From Combretum micranthum (taxonomy: Eukaryota; Streptophyta; Magnoliopsida; Myrtales; Combretaceae): a stretch of DNA of 64,000 nucleotides. Below, one piece after another: positions 1 to 12,162 of the stretch; position 1 is the stretch's first letter; each line of letters begins with the position of its first letter. Under the pieces are notes generated by a model that was not told where the DNA came from, ran no database searches, and saw nothing but the letters and a program-made list of their open reading frames with translations. The translations under genes were made by a program, and so were the position numbers. Location of the stretch: the NCBI GenBank assembly GCA_024138025.1, contig JAMXBD010000066.1:62001-126000 (forward strand), in the 5' to 3' direction.

Positions 1-808
1 ACTACACTTAGTTGATCACGTGTGATAGATGTGCTAGTCAACTTGGGAAGAGTCTTGAATTAACGACAAATGTATAGACATTATAGAGAGAGGCATGAGA
101 AGAGGAACAAACAAACTCGAGTGCGCGAGTGTGATAGAAGATCAAATCAAATAGATTCAACTGTTCTTAACTCATTCTTTGCAAAGTAGTTGTTTCGATT
201 CTTTCTGGAGATATTTTAGTAGAGTTTTCACGTTACTGTCAATCGTAGCAATACACAGATTAACCGTCCATTAGAAGAAGAGCCTCTTATTTATAGATGT
301 TAGGAGTTGATGTCAGCCATCGGATGACATCTGGATGGACGAATGAGATCAAACATGGTTGATGACCGTTAAATCATTTCCATATGATTCGACGACTACT
401 ATTGAAGCCTTTTTTTTTTGGGCTGGGCTTAGAAGTGAGCTTGATGATTTTTATTATATAAAAGAAGCCTATTATTCATTTAAAATAGCTCATTTTAATA
501 TAAAAAGGCTGAAGGATTATTTTAGTTCACATAAGGCCTATTTTAATTAAGCAAAGTCCAAATTAACATAGGAATATATTTTTGAGGTCTAATTTTCATG
601 CATGAGATAATCGAATAAGGTTGAGAGTGAAGCAAATTGGTCTGACGATTTCTGTTCCAAATCTATCAAGTCAAGTTTCCCTATGACATCCCTTATCGGA
701 CTTATAGTCCTATTATCGGCCTAAAAGATCGGCTCATGACATTAAATTATACTAAGAGCCTAATTGCTGAAATGACCCTCTATAAAAGATATATAGATGT
801 ATTATATA
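1..808. other. Gene-free AT-rich stretch with one candidate promoter
   Basis: I see no supported coding region: the only open frame (359-550) is short, low in complexity and resembles nothing I know. The left 400 bases are less AT-rich than what follows and contain a TATA-like element pointing left (listed separately), so this could be the promoter side of a gene or of an LTR lying outside the window. The remainder is AT-rich intergenic DNA. Confidence 0.5.
287..296 (-). promoter_or_regulatory. Candidate TATA box facing left
   Basis: Read on the minus strand this is CTATAAATAA followed by GAGGCTCTTC, a good plant TATA box. The ~280 bases downstream on that strand are pyrimidine-rich and leader-like, and no long open frame begins before the window ends. 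It could serve a gene to the left or be the U3 promoter of a retroelement LTR. The call rests on motif quality only. Confidence 0.35.
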
Positions 809-1035
809 GGTCTGTTTGTTTTGGCTTTTTTTCGGCAGATACAGACACTTTTTCAAACTTTTTACTAACAAATTATTTATCAAGAAATAGATATAGATAA
901 AAAAAAGTTGACAGTTCTCATCAAAAGATCAAATAGAACAAATATAGATAAAATTTAGATGTAAATCGGATATATTTACAGATATTATTTTAAAAAAGAT
1001 ACAGATACAGATGAAAAACAGACAATCCAAACAGA
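809..1035 (-). mobile_element. Tourist-like MITE copy (reverse orientation)
   Basis: The reverse complement of this segment matches 3494-3717 over its whole length, by eye roughly 80-85% identity. Shared blocks include TTTGGATTGTCT near one end and the repeated TGTATCTGTATCTTTTTTAAAAT motif split across the copies. The ends GGTCTGTTTG and CAAACAGA are inverted repeats. No coding capacity. The flanking target duplication is unclear (ATA on the left, TAA on the right), so the exact ends are approximate. Confidence 0.6.
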
Positions 1036-1047
1036 TAATCTTTAGTT

Positions 1048-3490
1048 ATAAAAGTGAAAAACTTAATAACTTATGGTTTTATGCAATTTTATTTTTCTTA
1101 CCAAAGTAATTCACACACCTTTTTTTTTTTTTTATAAGTATATAATGGACTAAAAATGCACAGACGAAAAAAGGAAGAAAAAAAAAGAAAAGAAAGGAAC
1201 TTGATTACACTGGATTAAATTATGTATGACTCTAGAAGGCTTATTAAAAAACCCTTAGGCCCAATGTTCGGGCCCGATCAAGCTTTGATAAGGCAAAAAG
1301 AGCAAAAGACTTCGGCCTTAATTAAGGCTGAACTACTCCTAACGATGCCCATCCAACAAGCAGCTCCAGTAATAAAATAAGGATGGAAAATGGATCTTGT
1401 GCAACTTCTAAGATAGAATCCATCCATATGAATTTTAATAAATTGGTGCTGATGTAGAGGTTTTTCTTTGTCAATTACGTAAAGGATTCGGTTAACACGT
1501 ATCAAGAAACTACTTAAGATAGTTTAAAAACAATTCGCTTTTGAATAACAATCTTGTGTATGGATGCTAGTCTTCTAATAAAATTGATTTGAATTTGATT
1601 TTGTCTCTTTTTTTTTTTCAAATTTATGATAGAAAGTAATTGATAAAAAAAGAAAGAATCTATTTTATATGAAAAAAGTTTCTTGACATTAAGACACTCA
1701 TTACAATTCTATTGAGAAATTAACAACTCCTTAATCATTGGAGCCTTATTTATTAAAAAAAAGAAAAAATTGGCTTCAACCAAACTCTTTCACTAATTAT
1801 AACTTGGGTTGAAAATAGGTGAATTGTTGCATGATCCTTTTCAACTATCATGCTTGAGAATTAGGTCTATATTTAATCTTTAAATAAGTCATCAAGCAAC
1901 CTCTCCAATTTGTAATTATTATTTCTTTAAGTCAGAAGTCTCATCAAAAGTAGATATATTTAGGTGTCATTTTATGTGGTGGACTAGTGATTCACCACAA
2001 TTGGTTGAGAGCATGTGAGATGCCCTAACTGTGACATTTTTAATATGATATAACACCACCTTTCACTTAATTTTTAATTGCCTAATAATTTGGAATCTCA
2101 AAGACCATGATGAAAGGAGAGTCAATGAACTTTCTAATATTGGCTTGTGTTAATCTAAATTAGGCAATCATTAGTCTTCAATATGTCACAAAATAATGAC
2201 TCATTATGGGGAATATCAAATATGCTGGCTGTCTTTAGTCAGGAACTAAATTAATCTAGCAGATAAGATTATTATTGCTAAACAGAAGTTTGTTATGTGA
2301 AATTAGCTTGTCGATTATCTCCCTAATCCCAAATCATAGATTTTGAGGGGCATAATTTAATACAAGAAAACAATAATTAAAGAGAAAGAGAAAAGGAAAA
2401 AGTTCAATGGTCACATTGATTGCTCAACCCACCCCTGTGTTAGGATATCAACATATGACCTTTTTTTTCTTTGCCAGCCAACATATACCCTTCAACAAGG
2501 ATAAAATGTCTCCCCTTTTCAATAGCATCCTCATCCTTTATCTTGCTGATTAATATTATCATGTATAAAGAAATTTGATGCAAACATTAATTTACACCGT
2601 TTCACAATATGTAAACATATAATTGGTAGGGTTACAAAATAACTTACCCTTGTCATTTTTTGTTTTTGCAAACTAATCATGATTCTTCATTTATTAGTAT
2701 AAGTAGTCTAATTGAATGATTATTTTGCAGATCAAATACAATGATAGCATTATAAAGACGGAATATCTATTTTATTCTACCTTTATAAATTAAATTCGAA
2801 CATGCTATTTGTATTTTAGCGACACTAATAAAATATAAAATTAGTTTTTATGAATAGAAATTCGATGTTTTGGTTGAGACTGGGTTATGAAATGAGAATT
2901 ATTAACATCTAATTTACGATTAAGTTTCATGCATACAATGAGAAAGGTCGATTCCCAAACTATATGATTCAAGCAATGAGAGTGACACCATGGATAAAGA
3001 TCCAGCGTTGCTTGAAATTTGGAGAAGAAGTTTTTTTTTTTTTTCGGTCCAATCCTTGCAATAGTTTGAGCATTGAACATGCAAGTGCGATATATACATT
3101 TTTTCTTTTTTGCTCGGTCGGAAATCTTTCGCTAGTAACCTTATGCCCATTAGTTTGGGCCATGACAAGATTGATTTTTGCCCTCCCATAATCATTCACA
3201 GCATCATGTCACCTACATCGTTACATGGTATTACAAAGTCAATCAATGAACATTCAAAGCCTTCACATGCATGGCAGTCTATTGAGGTGATATCATTATG
3301 ACAAAGTGGCTTCTATATATTTGCATGTGAAAATGCTGATTGTATGTACATGTACTCAAGAATGAAAACACTAGCGTAAATTGTAAATAATCTTTTAAAA
3401 CTATTATGCCCATGTGAGTACACCTTCATTTTTTAACTCAGATGACAAAAATTTACACACATCTCGAAAAGGAAATACCTAAAGCACAAA
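1048..3490. other. AT-rich intergenic DNA, no gene seen
   Basis: Repeated poly-A and poly-T tracts and no codon-like structure. Open frames on both strands around 2841-3301 overlap one another, cross a T15 tract and look like chance frames. I recognise no family here. Confidence 0.5.
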
Positions 3491-3493
3491 TTA

Positions 3494-3717
3494 GGTATGT
3501 TTGGATTGTCTATTTTTCATTTGTATCTGTATCTTTTTTAAAATGATATGTGTAAATATATCTGATTTACATTTATATTTTATCTATATTTGATCTATTT
3601 GATATTTTAATGAAAATTGTCAATTATTTTTTATCTCTATCTCATTCTTTATAAATAATTTGCTAAAAAATTTAAAAAAAGTGTATGTATTTAATCTGTT
3701 AACAACTACATAGACCC
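3494..3717 (+). mobile_element. Tourist-like MITE, 224 bp, TTA target duplication
   Basis: The element begins GGTATGTTTGGATTG and ends with the complement of GGGTCTATGTAGTTG, an imperfect terminal inverted repeat. It is flanked on both sides by TTA (3491-3493 and 3718-3720), the 3-bp duplication typical of PIF/Harbinger and Tourist MITEs. It is non-coding and has a full-length inverted relative at 809-1035. Related fragments lie near 5026-5220, 21036-21170 and 39530-39650. Family assignment is inferred from duplication size and termini. Confidence 0.6.
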
Positions 3718-3720
3718 TTA

Positions 3721-5025
3721 AATGGACAATTGATAACGATAATATTAGAGTTTCATTAACAATTTAGACATATATCCATAGTTACAAATATTAAAAATTA
3801 CAGTTTAAGGATTTTGAGGATTCATATGCATTCGGATTTGCATTTTGGGGATTATATCATTCTTTTGATTTTTTTTTTTTCTTAATGATTGGTGGAATGA
3901 AAAGAGAGAGAGAGAGAGTAGTAACCCCATCCCATGTGAGATGGGTCCTCCACTTATAAAAGGGGCTTAAAGGTTAGAGAGTCATCGAGTTGATGTACCT
4001 AAATGCCAGCTGATTGCTGGCAGTAACAAAAAGTCATGCCTTTCCCAAATTTGATTATGACTTCTTGCTCCAAGAAGTGTTCCTGTGATACATCAATTTC
4101 ACGTTTGAAACCCTTTCTCTATATTGATCTTACATAGCTTTTTGGTCCAATTTAAAAAATGATGACGGAACCAACTTTGTTAACTCAATATTGTTCTACT
4201 TGATTAAAAAGAGATGATTGATATTTAGGGAAAAAAACATGGTCTATTCAATATACTGCAACCATACGATGATGCATGTGAATAAGATAAATGAAGTATC
4301 CTATTATTTATTTCCCCATTTTCCTATATTTATTATGTCGTATAGTTGTTATTGTCAAATAAACCAAATCTAATTGGGATTTCTCCTAATCAAGATACAT
4401 GTATATATTTATCATTCCACTCCTATATATTTGCATTGCATTGCTTAGGTTGTCGCTGTTGGTTTAATGATGTTAGAATACATGTACTTGTAGGATTTGA
4501 ACACTGTCATTAAATATTAACACACATGCGATAGAGAATAGTATATCTTATTGGAAACCTAATAGGAAATGTAAGAAACCACAAGTAATAGCTCTCTATG
4601 GACGTGTTGTTATGTTAAAATTAAAAGGCCTATCTATTTCTATAAACTATTATTATATTAAAAGTTTCATAATTTTAATTTAATGAAAATTATTTAATTT
4701 TTTTAAAATTAGAATTGCATCCGTTAATTATTGAAAGACTCAAATTTATACACAATCATTATTGAATAATCACAATACCTATTGCAATAACATTTTATAA
4801 TCCTTTTTATTGTTAGATGATGGATTCAATGATCCTCTTATTTAAAAAATAAAATTTGTATGAAATAATTAACTTTTACATTTCACTCCTAAAGTCTCAA
4901 CGATTCATTTATATGTCCACAATCATCCATTTTCGGTTAATTAAAAATAATTCATAATTGGTATGCATCGATTGATATTACTTCAAATAATTTGTTAAAA
5001 TCTTGCTATAAAATTTGCTTGAAGA
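3721..5025. other. AT-rich intergenic DNA with GA microsatellite and TATA motif
   Basis: Contains an (AG)n run at about 3903-3918, a short inverted repeat CCCATC...GATGGG at 3927-3945 and a TATA motif at 3955. No supported coding frame follows. The rest is AT-rich without recognisable structure. Confidence 0.45.
3955..3962 (+). promoter_or_regulatory. Candidate TATA box (TATAAAAG)
   Basis: TATAAAAG followed by GGGC sits about 35 bp downstream of an (AG)n tract and just after the inverted repeat CCCATC...GATGGG. The DNA downstream is of more balanced composition for about 180 bp but shows no open frame of note, so a non-coding transcript or an LTR U3 would be alternatives. Motif evidence only. 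Confidence 0.3.
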
Positions 5026-5220
5026 TCTGTTTGGATGACCTGTTTTTATCGATATCTATATCATATCTGTATCATATCACTATTTGGTCTGTTTGATCGA
5101 TTTATAAGTAAAAATATTTGTTTTTCATCGATATATTTGTTTTTAACAAAGAGTTTGTTTGACAACGATAAAAAGATGAAGCCAAAACCAAAGAAAGATA
5201 AGCCCTTAATGTTGTCCACT
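5026..5220 (+). mobile_element. Diverged relative of the 3494 MITE family
   Basis: Starts TCTGTTTGGATGACCTG and carries the phrases TTTATAAGTAAAAATAT and TTTTTCATCGATATATTTG. The same phrases occur in copies near 21090 and 39570. Ends are not resolved. The 77-residue open frame here is low in complexity and I do not treat it as a gene. Confidence 0.4.
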
Positions 5221-5426
5221 TCTATTATAAACTACATTATTAGATTTTTGGTTGATAATGATGATTAGTAGGCTCTATCGGGCTACTATTAAGTCTTTAT
5301 TATTTATTTAAGTGTGACCTAAAAACTTTACTGGAGTTGGATTTGGTTTCATCGGTTTTTTTGTACTCTCTTAATTAAAACAAAGAGAGGAAGAAAAAAA
5401 ATTGGGAATGATGCACTAGATACCTT

Positions 5427-5898
5427 TAGGGACCATTTACTTTAAGAATGGAAAAAGTAAGGATTGAAAAAGAACACATCGCATAAGAATTATTATTATT
5501 GGGAATAGTTGGTAATATATATAATATTATAGTGTTTACTTTTTATTCATCTTAATTACGGATAATAACTATTTCATTATTTACTTTATACTATTATACA
5601 ACATGATTGAGTTGGAAATAAAATAAAATACATGTTCTTCTTTAGTGAAAGATACCACCATTACTGCTAGTGCTTCGCCAAACTACCTCTACCACTAGCA
5701 CCATTATTACAAATCCACACCATAACATCACTGCTGTTGCTCTCATTACACAACACTAATACCACCATGAGTACTATTACTATATCGCTACTATCTGTAC
5801 CACCATTCTCTATTATTACTGCCTTTACCACCATTGAATTACCATTGGGAATAACTATTATATTCCCACTTTATTGGTTTGAAGTAAGTGGGCTATTA
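5427..5898. mobile_element. Possible MITE with triplet-rich interior
   Basis: The left edge reads TAGGGACCATTTACTTTAAG and the right edge, reversed, TAGCCCACTTACTTCAAAC: imperfect inverted termini about 470 bp apart. The interior from about 5648 to 5830 is a degenerate ACC/ACT/ATT triplet array. An open frame (5737-5976) crosses it but only reflects the triplet periodicity. The superfamily is uncertain. Confidence 0.4.
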
Positions 5899-7865
5899 AA
5901 CTATTGTATTGAAATAAGACTTATTGAAGCATTTTCATGTTCGAGGGTCTCATTAGTGTTGCATCAACATTTTTAAAAACTTTTTTATTTTAACGACCTA
6001 ATCACTTATCTTGAGACAAAAGAATTCCTTAAGATAATATGTATGTAATTTGTGGGACACGTTAAAAAATATATAAAAATGTAAAAGCAAATAAGGTTAT
6101 TATGCATTTGTGAAAGCACCTAAAGTGGTTTTTTATTTTATTTTATATGTAGACTTTAAAGTATGACAATATCAACAATTTTAAGGAATAAGAAAATTAA
6201 CTTTATGTATATATTCAATGAAAAATTTTATTATTTTGCATTAATTAGGGTATTTAATTATTCCATGTTTAAATTTCATCATTAGATATTAAGATTACTT
6301 TATAATTTTATGAGAGTCTTAGCTAGGTTTGTATTTATTTTATTAGACTTATGTTTTTATAGGTTATTAGTTATGTGCAATCCCATTTTTCTTTATACAA
6401 CACTTATGCTTTAGGGTTGTTAGGGGTCACAATATAAGATTGTAGTAAGTAATTATTCTTTAATGACTTTTGAAATTGAAATAAAATTTTTTCCTTTGAG
6501 AATCCTCTCCTAACTTTATCTTGTTAATGGTTAAAAAAATGCTATTGTTGAATTAAATCAATTGTACTTTTCATATCGACTCACTTTAATCTCCCTAGAT
6601 TCAATCGGTTGTGTTGTAATATCAATTAATTGTTTTTCAAGGCCCTTCTCATAATCTTAATCGTGCTGTCATATTAACTAAGAGGATCAAACCCTAGTTT
6701 GTATTTCTTTGATATTGCCATATATCCAAAGACAATACATTCATATCCCTTTATTTTTTAGTTCATTTTTAGAAAAATCCATAGAAATTACAAAATATAG
6801 CAATAAAGAATATCAAGTTTCATATTTTCATGGAAATTCCATAGCGCAACTCAAATATATATTTTATCTATCTATTTATATATATATTGGTGATGGACCT
6901 AACTTTATCCTTAAGAATCTCTACATATAGAGACTGTTGGGTAAATACAAGGAGATAGGTACGGAGCTCTATTAGGTCTTCACGCAGTAAGTACTGGTTC
7001 CTCAGTTTTGGAATTAAAAATTACCTCATAACACCCTAAAATGATCCTTGAATTCTTATCCGATAAGTTCGTGGTATGATGGGTAATAGGGTAACTCATG
7101 GAATGTGTAAATTTTTCTTATTATATTTTTTAATATTAAAATTCTATGGTAAATTTTGAGCAACCTGCATAATATTTTGTTCAGTTAAAAGCCACATGAA
7201 AGTACACCTTCCATGAATTAGAAAAGTAATATTAAAATCCATATAATATTTTCTAACATGTAATGGATAAAAAGTCAACCTTATGAAACAAATTAAGAAA
7301 ATAACACATCCATGAAGAAGGCACACTCTCTATTTGTGCAAACCTTACAATCTTTAGAAAGTTTAATCAACTCGCTTGAAATATATAATATCAAATATAC
7401 CTAGCAAGTTTACAAATATAGCATATGATGAAATGAGATTGAAGAGGTAAAATATAAGAATGTATAAGCAAGACAAGAATTAGGTGAAAGAATATTTTAA
7501 GGTTTCTTATAAATGATGAGTTTAGGCTATATGTATTCTTTTTGGTAGAATGTAGAAGGTAAGAATATAATGTTATTTTAATTTTTACATATCCTATAAT
7601 TAGTTAATAATTTTATAGGATGAGTTTAAGGCATTTGATAATTTGTACCCATATTTGTATATTTTATTTTAGGGCCAATATATAAGAATGATTGGGAATG
7701 AAATGAGCATTCCTATTTTTGGAAACATCATCGTATAAAATGCGTATACAATGAATATATATATATATATATGAGTAGCCTAAAGGGTAATGAAAGGTAA
7801 TCAAAATAAAGTATATTGAGACAACCCCAAGTGATTTCAACTTAAACATAGAGAGCTTCTATAGT
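5899..7865. other. AT-rich intergenic DNA, no gene seen
   Basis: Short TA microsatellites (near 6880 and 7755) and long A/T runs. No open frame has plausible coding composition and I recognise no repeat family. Confidence 0.45.
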
Positions 7866-8033
7866 TGTGTTGACGGAACTATTTAGTCATCATCTAATCG
7901 TTAAAATAAATATATAAATTTGAATATTAATTATTTTAGTGGTTTGAACACGGTTAGGTATATTATGAGTTGTTAGATAGTTGACGGGACTAGTCCCGTC
8001 AAAATTAATGATGATATTGTAGAATTTTCCTTA
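7866..8033. repeat. MITE-like repeat with a 22-bp perfect palindrome
   Basis: GTTGACGGAACT at the left recurs as GTTGACGGGACT at about 7979. The latter forms half of a perfect 22-bp palindrome at 7981-8002 (half-site TTGACGGGACT). The following ~45 bp, starting CAAAATTAATGATG, is repeated in diverged form at 15311-15345 and, inverted, at about 38203-38240. This suggests a small dispersed element whose end is this block. It is non-coding. Confidence 0.45.
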
Positions 8034-10374
8034 AACATAGCAAAAGAAATCGAATGTTTTTTCCTAAAGAAAAGAAAAGAAAAGACTTTTAAATATGGAA
8101 AAGGCATCGAATTTAGAATCATACATTCATTTTATCAATTCTCATGTATCAAACGTGCCTGTTAAAATGATTACGTGATATAATAACATCATAAAAATTT
8201 GCATCAAAATATACTGACTTTTAGTATCATCTAAAACATTCTCAATCGATTGGGATTGTGGGATAAAATGTAAATATGTTTGTGCCTATCTTAATATAGA
8301 GTTACTTCACTTGGTTCCTAAGCAAAACCTAAGAATTATGAAGACCACAAATGAAATACCATGTGTAATAATAGGTAGTAATAGGATCCAATAAGAATTT
8401 AACACTTACCTGCCATATTGAATTGAAAATTTCACTAAAACAGTAATACTTGCATAACTCCTACATATCAATTTTATTTATTGAATAATATTCATATCAT
8501 TAAATTTTAAGATACATCCTTTAAAATTGAATAGCAATTGGTATGCGATTTTTACTTGTACCCAATGTGAATGATATGGATGACCGTGTTTCAATAATTG
8601 ATGAAAGGAGGAAAAGCAAATGTGAATAGTATTTATAAAAAATCCAATAACAAATAAATGAATTTTAGGTTGTCTAATGGAAATCAGACTGGCAATACAA
8701 GCTAAATCATTATCTGAGACCTGGACATGGCGTGCCTATTGTTCAGTGCAGGCAGATGATTATCTGAGAGTTGAGACCACCACTATCTGAAGAAAGGTAC
8801 CGCTGGCCCGAAAAAAAATAATAATAAACAAAGAAGAAGGATACCATGTGACATTACGTGTCTTTTAGATTAAGAGGCCACGTGAGAATGAAGATGCCAA
8901 AATAGCTGTCAAAAGTATTGTCATCGAGCAGAGCACAAATAAAATGGCTTCGCTATTATATATTTTATAAATATATATTTTTTATTGTTAGAGAGATACT
9001 CGACAATGTCTCTTTTCCTCACGCACCGTTTGTGTTTATATATATGCAATTTAAATTTCCAATTTGCACATGGAAGAAGAAACAGTTGGGCTCCACTTCT
9101 GCAATCTCCATTTCCATTTTCCATTTCCCTTTAAGTTAAAAGGAAATGGCTTGGCTTCAGACTGGAATTAGGTTCCATAGTTTCCTATGCTATTTTGGTG
9201 TATTTTTTAATATTTCCTATAATTTTTTTACTTCAATAGTAATGATAGTGAATATATGTATTAATATAAAAGGCCTTTTCATAGTAGTCCCAACAGCTTG
9301 AATCCATATCGAATTTTCTCAAACGTGATAAAGTGTTTTCTATTACAAATGTGTTTTGTCCATTTATGTGAGCTCATATATGAGTAAAAATATAAAAGTG
9401 TAGGACCATTAAAGACTTTTCAATAATATGTTAAAGGAGCGGTTTTTTATTTTTTCTTTTTATGTTAATGGAAATTAATCATATAGTGATTTGCTTAGTT
9501 TTTATATCATAGATTATCAAGATAGTTAAACGAAAAGAAAAAAAAAAAAATCGACACAAGGGAAAAAAGGAAGAGCTGTTAAAGCATGAGGAACAAATTC
9601 AATGGATTACACTGAGAAGGAATAGTTTTTATAAGATGAGTAGAAAGGTGGCAATCTCATGAAATTAGTAACTTGGGAGGTTTATTAATGAATAGATTAA
9701 AATTTTCAACTATAATTAAATATGTAATTAGTTCGACTATAGGATTAAATAGTATAGATAGAAAATAGACATTAATAATATTATCCAAAAATGTAAAGTA
9801 TAAATGTAAATAAATATGAAATAAATGTATGTAAATGTAATTTGTGTGTGTAAACTACATAATATATAGGAGAGATTTTGATATACAAGCTTCAGACCTT
9901 TTAAGGGTTGGTCCACACTGGGACCCAACCAAAATCCAACACGGTAGGTTTTTTGAATGCACTTGCATCGCCATGCAAGTTGATATGTTTGGATACACTA
10001 GGTCCACAAGTTCATTGGATCCTTTGTTTTTGTTTTTTTTTTAAAGAAAACCAAAGGCACCTACTTTAAAATATGTAATTATTATTATAAAATTAAGAAA
10101 TAAAAACCAAATAAAATAAAATATTTAATATTTAGACCATTTTTCATGTATATAGAAATTATTAATTATGTATTTATAATAATACATTATTGATAATAAC
10201 ACATGTAAGGTTAAATAAAATTTAAAAATACGGAAGATGTTTTATACAGAGTTTTACTAAGAGAAAATCTCACTCCTAAACAATGTAAGACTCTACTTTT
10301 TTTGTAAACTCTACTTTTTTTTAAAGTGTTACTCGAGTCTCATACTGCTAATATTTCAACTTAAATGGGATGTA
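8034..10374. other. AT-rich intergenic DNA, no gene seen
   Basis: The only notable motif is a G-box-containing stretch at 8845-8890 (ACGTGTC and GCCACGTGAG), which would suit a stress- or light-responsive promoter, but no coding region follows. A hairpin made of CCATTTCC/GGAAATGG lies at about 9122-9150. Otherwise featureless. Confidence 0.45.
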
Positions 10375-10806
10375 TGTTACGATCCCACACCTAACAAGCC
10401 TAAAGGGAGAGTCCAATCTAAAAGACTAGCCTATTAGGTGGGAGAACCCTCTATGCTTATGTACCATTCCATCATTTCTCATCGAATCGATGTGGGATTG
10501 TAATATTGCTCATCCCTTGAGAAGCCGACGCCTTTGACGACCCACTTTAGGTAGCCAATTTTGGATGGTTTTTTCACTCTAGGTGGCTGCACTTGGGACT
10601 TTTTCTAAGTAGTCCTTTTTCAGGTCGTCCCTTTTTATGTCGCCCTTATAGCTAGCATTGATCTCTCAACGAAAGTACCAAATGTTAGGTACTAAGCCCA
10701 AAGGGAAAGTCCCACCTAAAAGGCTAGCCTATTACGTGGGAGAACCTCCTAGACTTAAATATCATTCTACAATTTCTTATGGAATCGATATGTGATTGTT
10801 ACATTG
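10375..10806. mobile_element. TRIM-like element: two ~125-bp direct repeats
   Basis: A block at about 10375-10509 recurs in the same orientation at 10683-10806, both starting TGTTA. Shared pieces include AAAGG(G/C)TAGCCTATTA, GTGGGAGAACC and a tail (T)GGAATCGATATGTGATTGTTA-like sequence. The ~175 bp between them is unrelated, moderately GC-rich and non-coding. Short direct terminal repeats around a tiny interior fit a terminal-repeat retrotransposon in miniature. I could not identify a convincing primer-binding site, so an ordinary segmental repeat is possible. Confidence 0.45.
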
Positions 10807-10847
10807 TCATTGTTTTCGTGAGTTAAAATATTAGAGTATTTTGAGGA

Positions 10848-11028
10848 CTAATTTCTAGTATAAGTTTAAATTTGTATTTTAAATTAAGAACTTATCTTTA
10901 TTTATTAAATGGAAAAAGGAAAAAAAGAGGACAGCTTAATTTCTATTTTAAGTTAAAAATTTTATTTTAAATTAAGAATATATCTTTATTCATTAAATAA
11001 AGAAAAAGGAAATAAAAAAAGAAGACTA
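10848..11028. repeat. Tandem duplication, ~90-bp unit, two copies
   Basis: The unit starting TAATTTCTAGTATAAG (about 10848) is followed immediately by a second copy starting TAATTTCTATTTTAAG (about 10937). Both contain TATTTTAAATTAAGAA, CTTTATT(T/C)ATTAAAT and an A/G-rich end. No coding potential. Confidence 0.6.
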
Positions 11029-11301
11029 TTGGACTTGGATGGACCCGCCTCAAGACCTATGGATCCAAAGTTCGGACTTGCCTTGTTCCCCAATCAAGAT
11101 GGTTCTGGGTCCTATTTTGTAAGAAAAGCAAATATAATTTTATTTTTTCTTTCGAGGGAGGGGAAAAAAGGGCTATTCCCTCCCTACTTAGGTTGGTGGT
11201 AAAGATTTTTTTTTAAGTTGAATTTTCTTAATATTTTTTAAAAATATTTTCTCATATTTTTATTTATATTTAAAAAAGTGTTAATTATAAATATATATAT
11301 A

Positions 11302-12162
11302 TAGACATCATCACAGGTTGGTTTCAAACCGGAAACCGACCTGACCTTCACCGGCGGTTCTGAACCGGGAATCAGCCCTGCAATTGCGGGTTTGAACCTG
11401 TAAAGGACCCATCAGTTCTGACGGATCCTTACAGTCTATCCCTAAAAACAGCATGACCCGACGGTTTTGGAATCGTCGATTCAAGAACTAGCAGAACCGG
11501 CGGTTCTGCACCATAAAAATTATAAAAAAAGTAAGAAAAAAAAAGAAAAGAAAATTATAAAAAATTGTAATTGTAAAATAAATATTTAAAACTATTTTTG
11601 CATAAATAATAAAAAATTCATTTCCTATTCATAATATTTAATGTGTTATTATTAACAACACAAGTAATAAATACATTTGAATTCATATATTGTTAAATTT
11701 ATGTAGACTTCTAATCAAAGTAGACTTTCTTTCTTAATAATGTGTGATTCGTTTTTTGTTATTGAGAATTTTTATATTTGAATATTTATAGTGTCACATT
11801 GCTAATATAACAACTAAAAAAGTGCAAGTGATTGTATATAAATAATTACATAATTATAAAATTTCTTTTAACTAATGCTATGAACAATTATTGTTAGGCT
11901 CAATATTATTTCAAGTTAAAAATTTATTTTGCATTTTTTCTTAGTTAAATTAAATAAATTATTTAATTGATTTTTTTATTTTTTTTCATGGTTCTCAGTT
12001 CCTCTAGAACGGAACTGAACCGTGGGAATCGGCGGTTCTTAAGAACTGGGAACCAGACCGACTCCCACGGGTCCGGGTCCGATTCCAGTTCCACCACTTT
12101 TGGAATCAGAAACTGGCGATTCGGGTCCGTTCCAGACCCGAATCGAACCGTGACGATGTCTA
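11302..12162. mobile_element. Non-autonomous hAT-like element inside a TA microsatellite
   Basis: The left end reads TAGACATCATCACAGGTT and the right end, reversed, TAGACATCGTCACGGTT. Both ends are GC-rich with many subterminal GAACCG/CGGTTC motifs, including palindromes such as AGAACCGGCGGTTCT, while the ~450-bp core is AT-rich. This architecture fits non-autonomous hAT elements. Flanks on both sides are (TA)n, so the expected 8-bp target duplication cannot be told from the microsatellite. No transposase frame; open frames at 11967-12251 follow the GC-rich end only. Confidence 0.6.

Noticed and set aside
3925..4110. Possible microRNA precursor near the TATA motif (GCCAGCTGATTGCTGGC hairpin)
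   Set aside because: The stem is only about 6 bp and no known plant miRNA core or matching star strand is visible.
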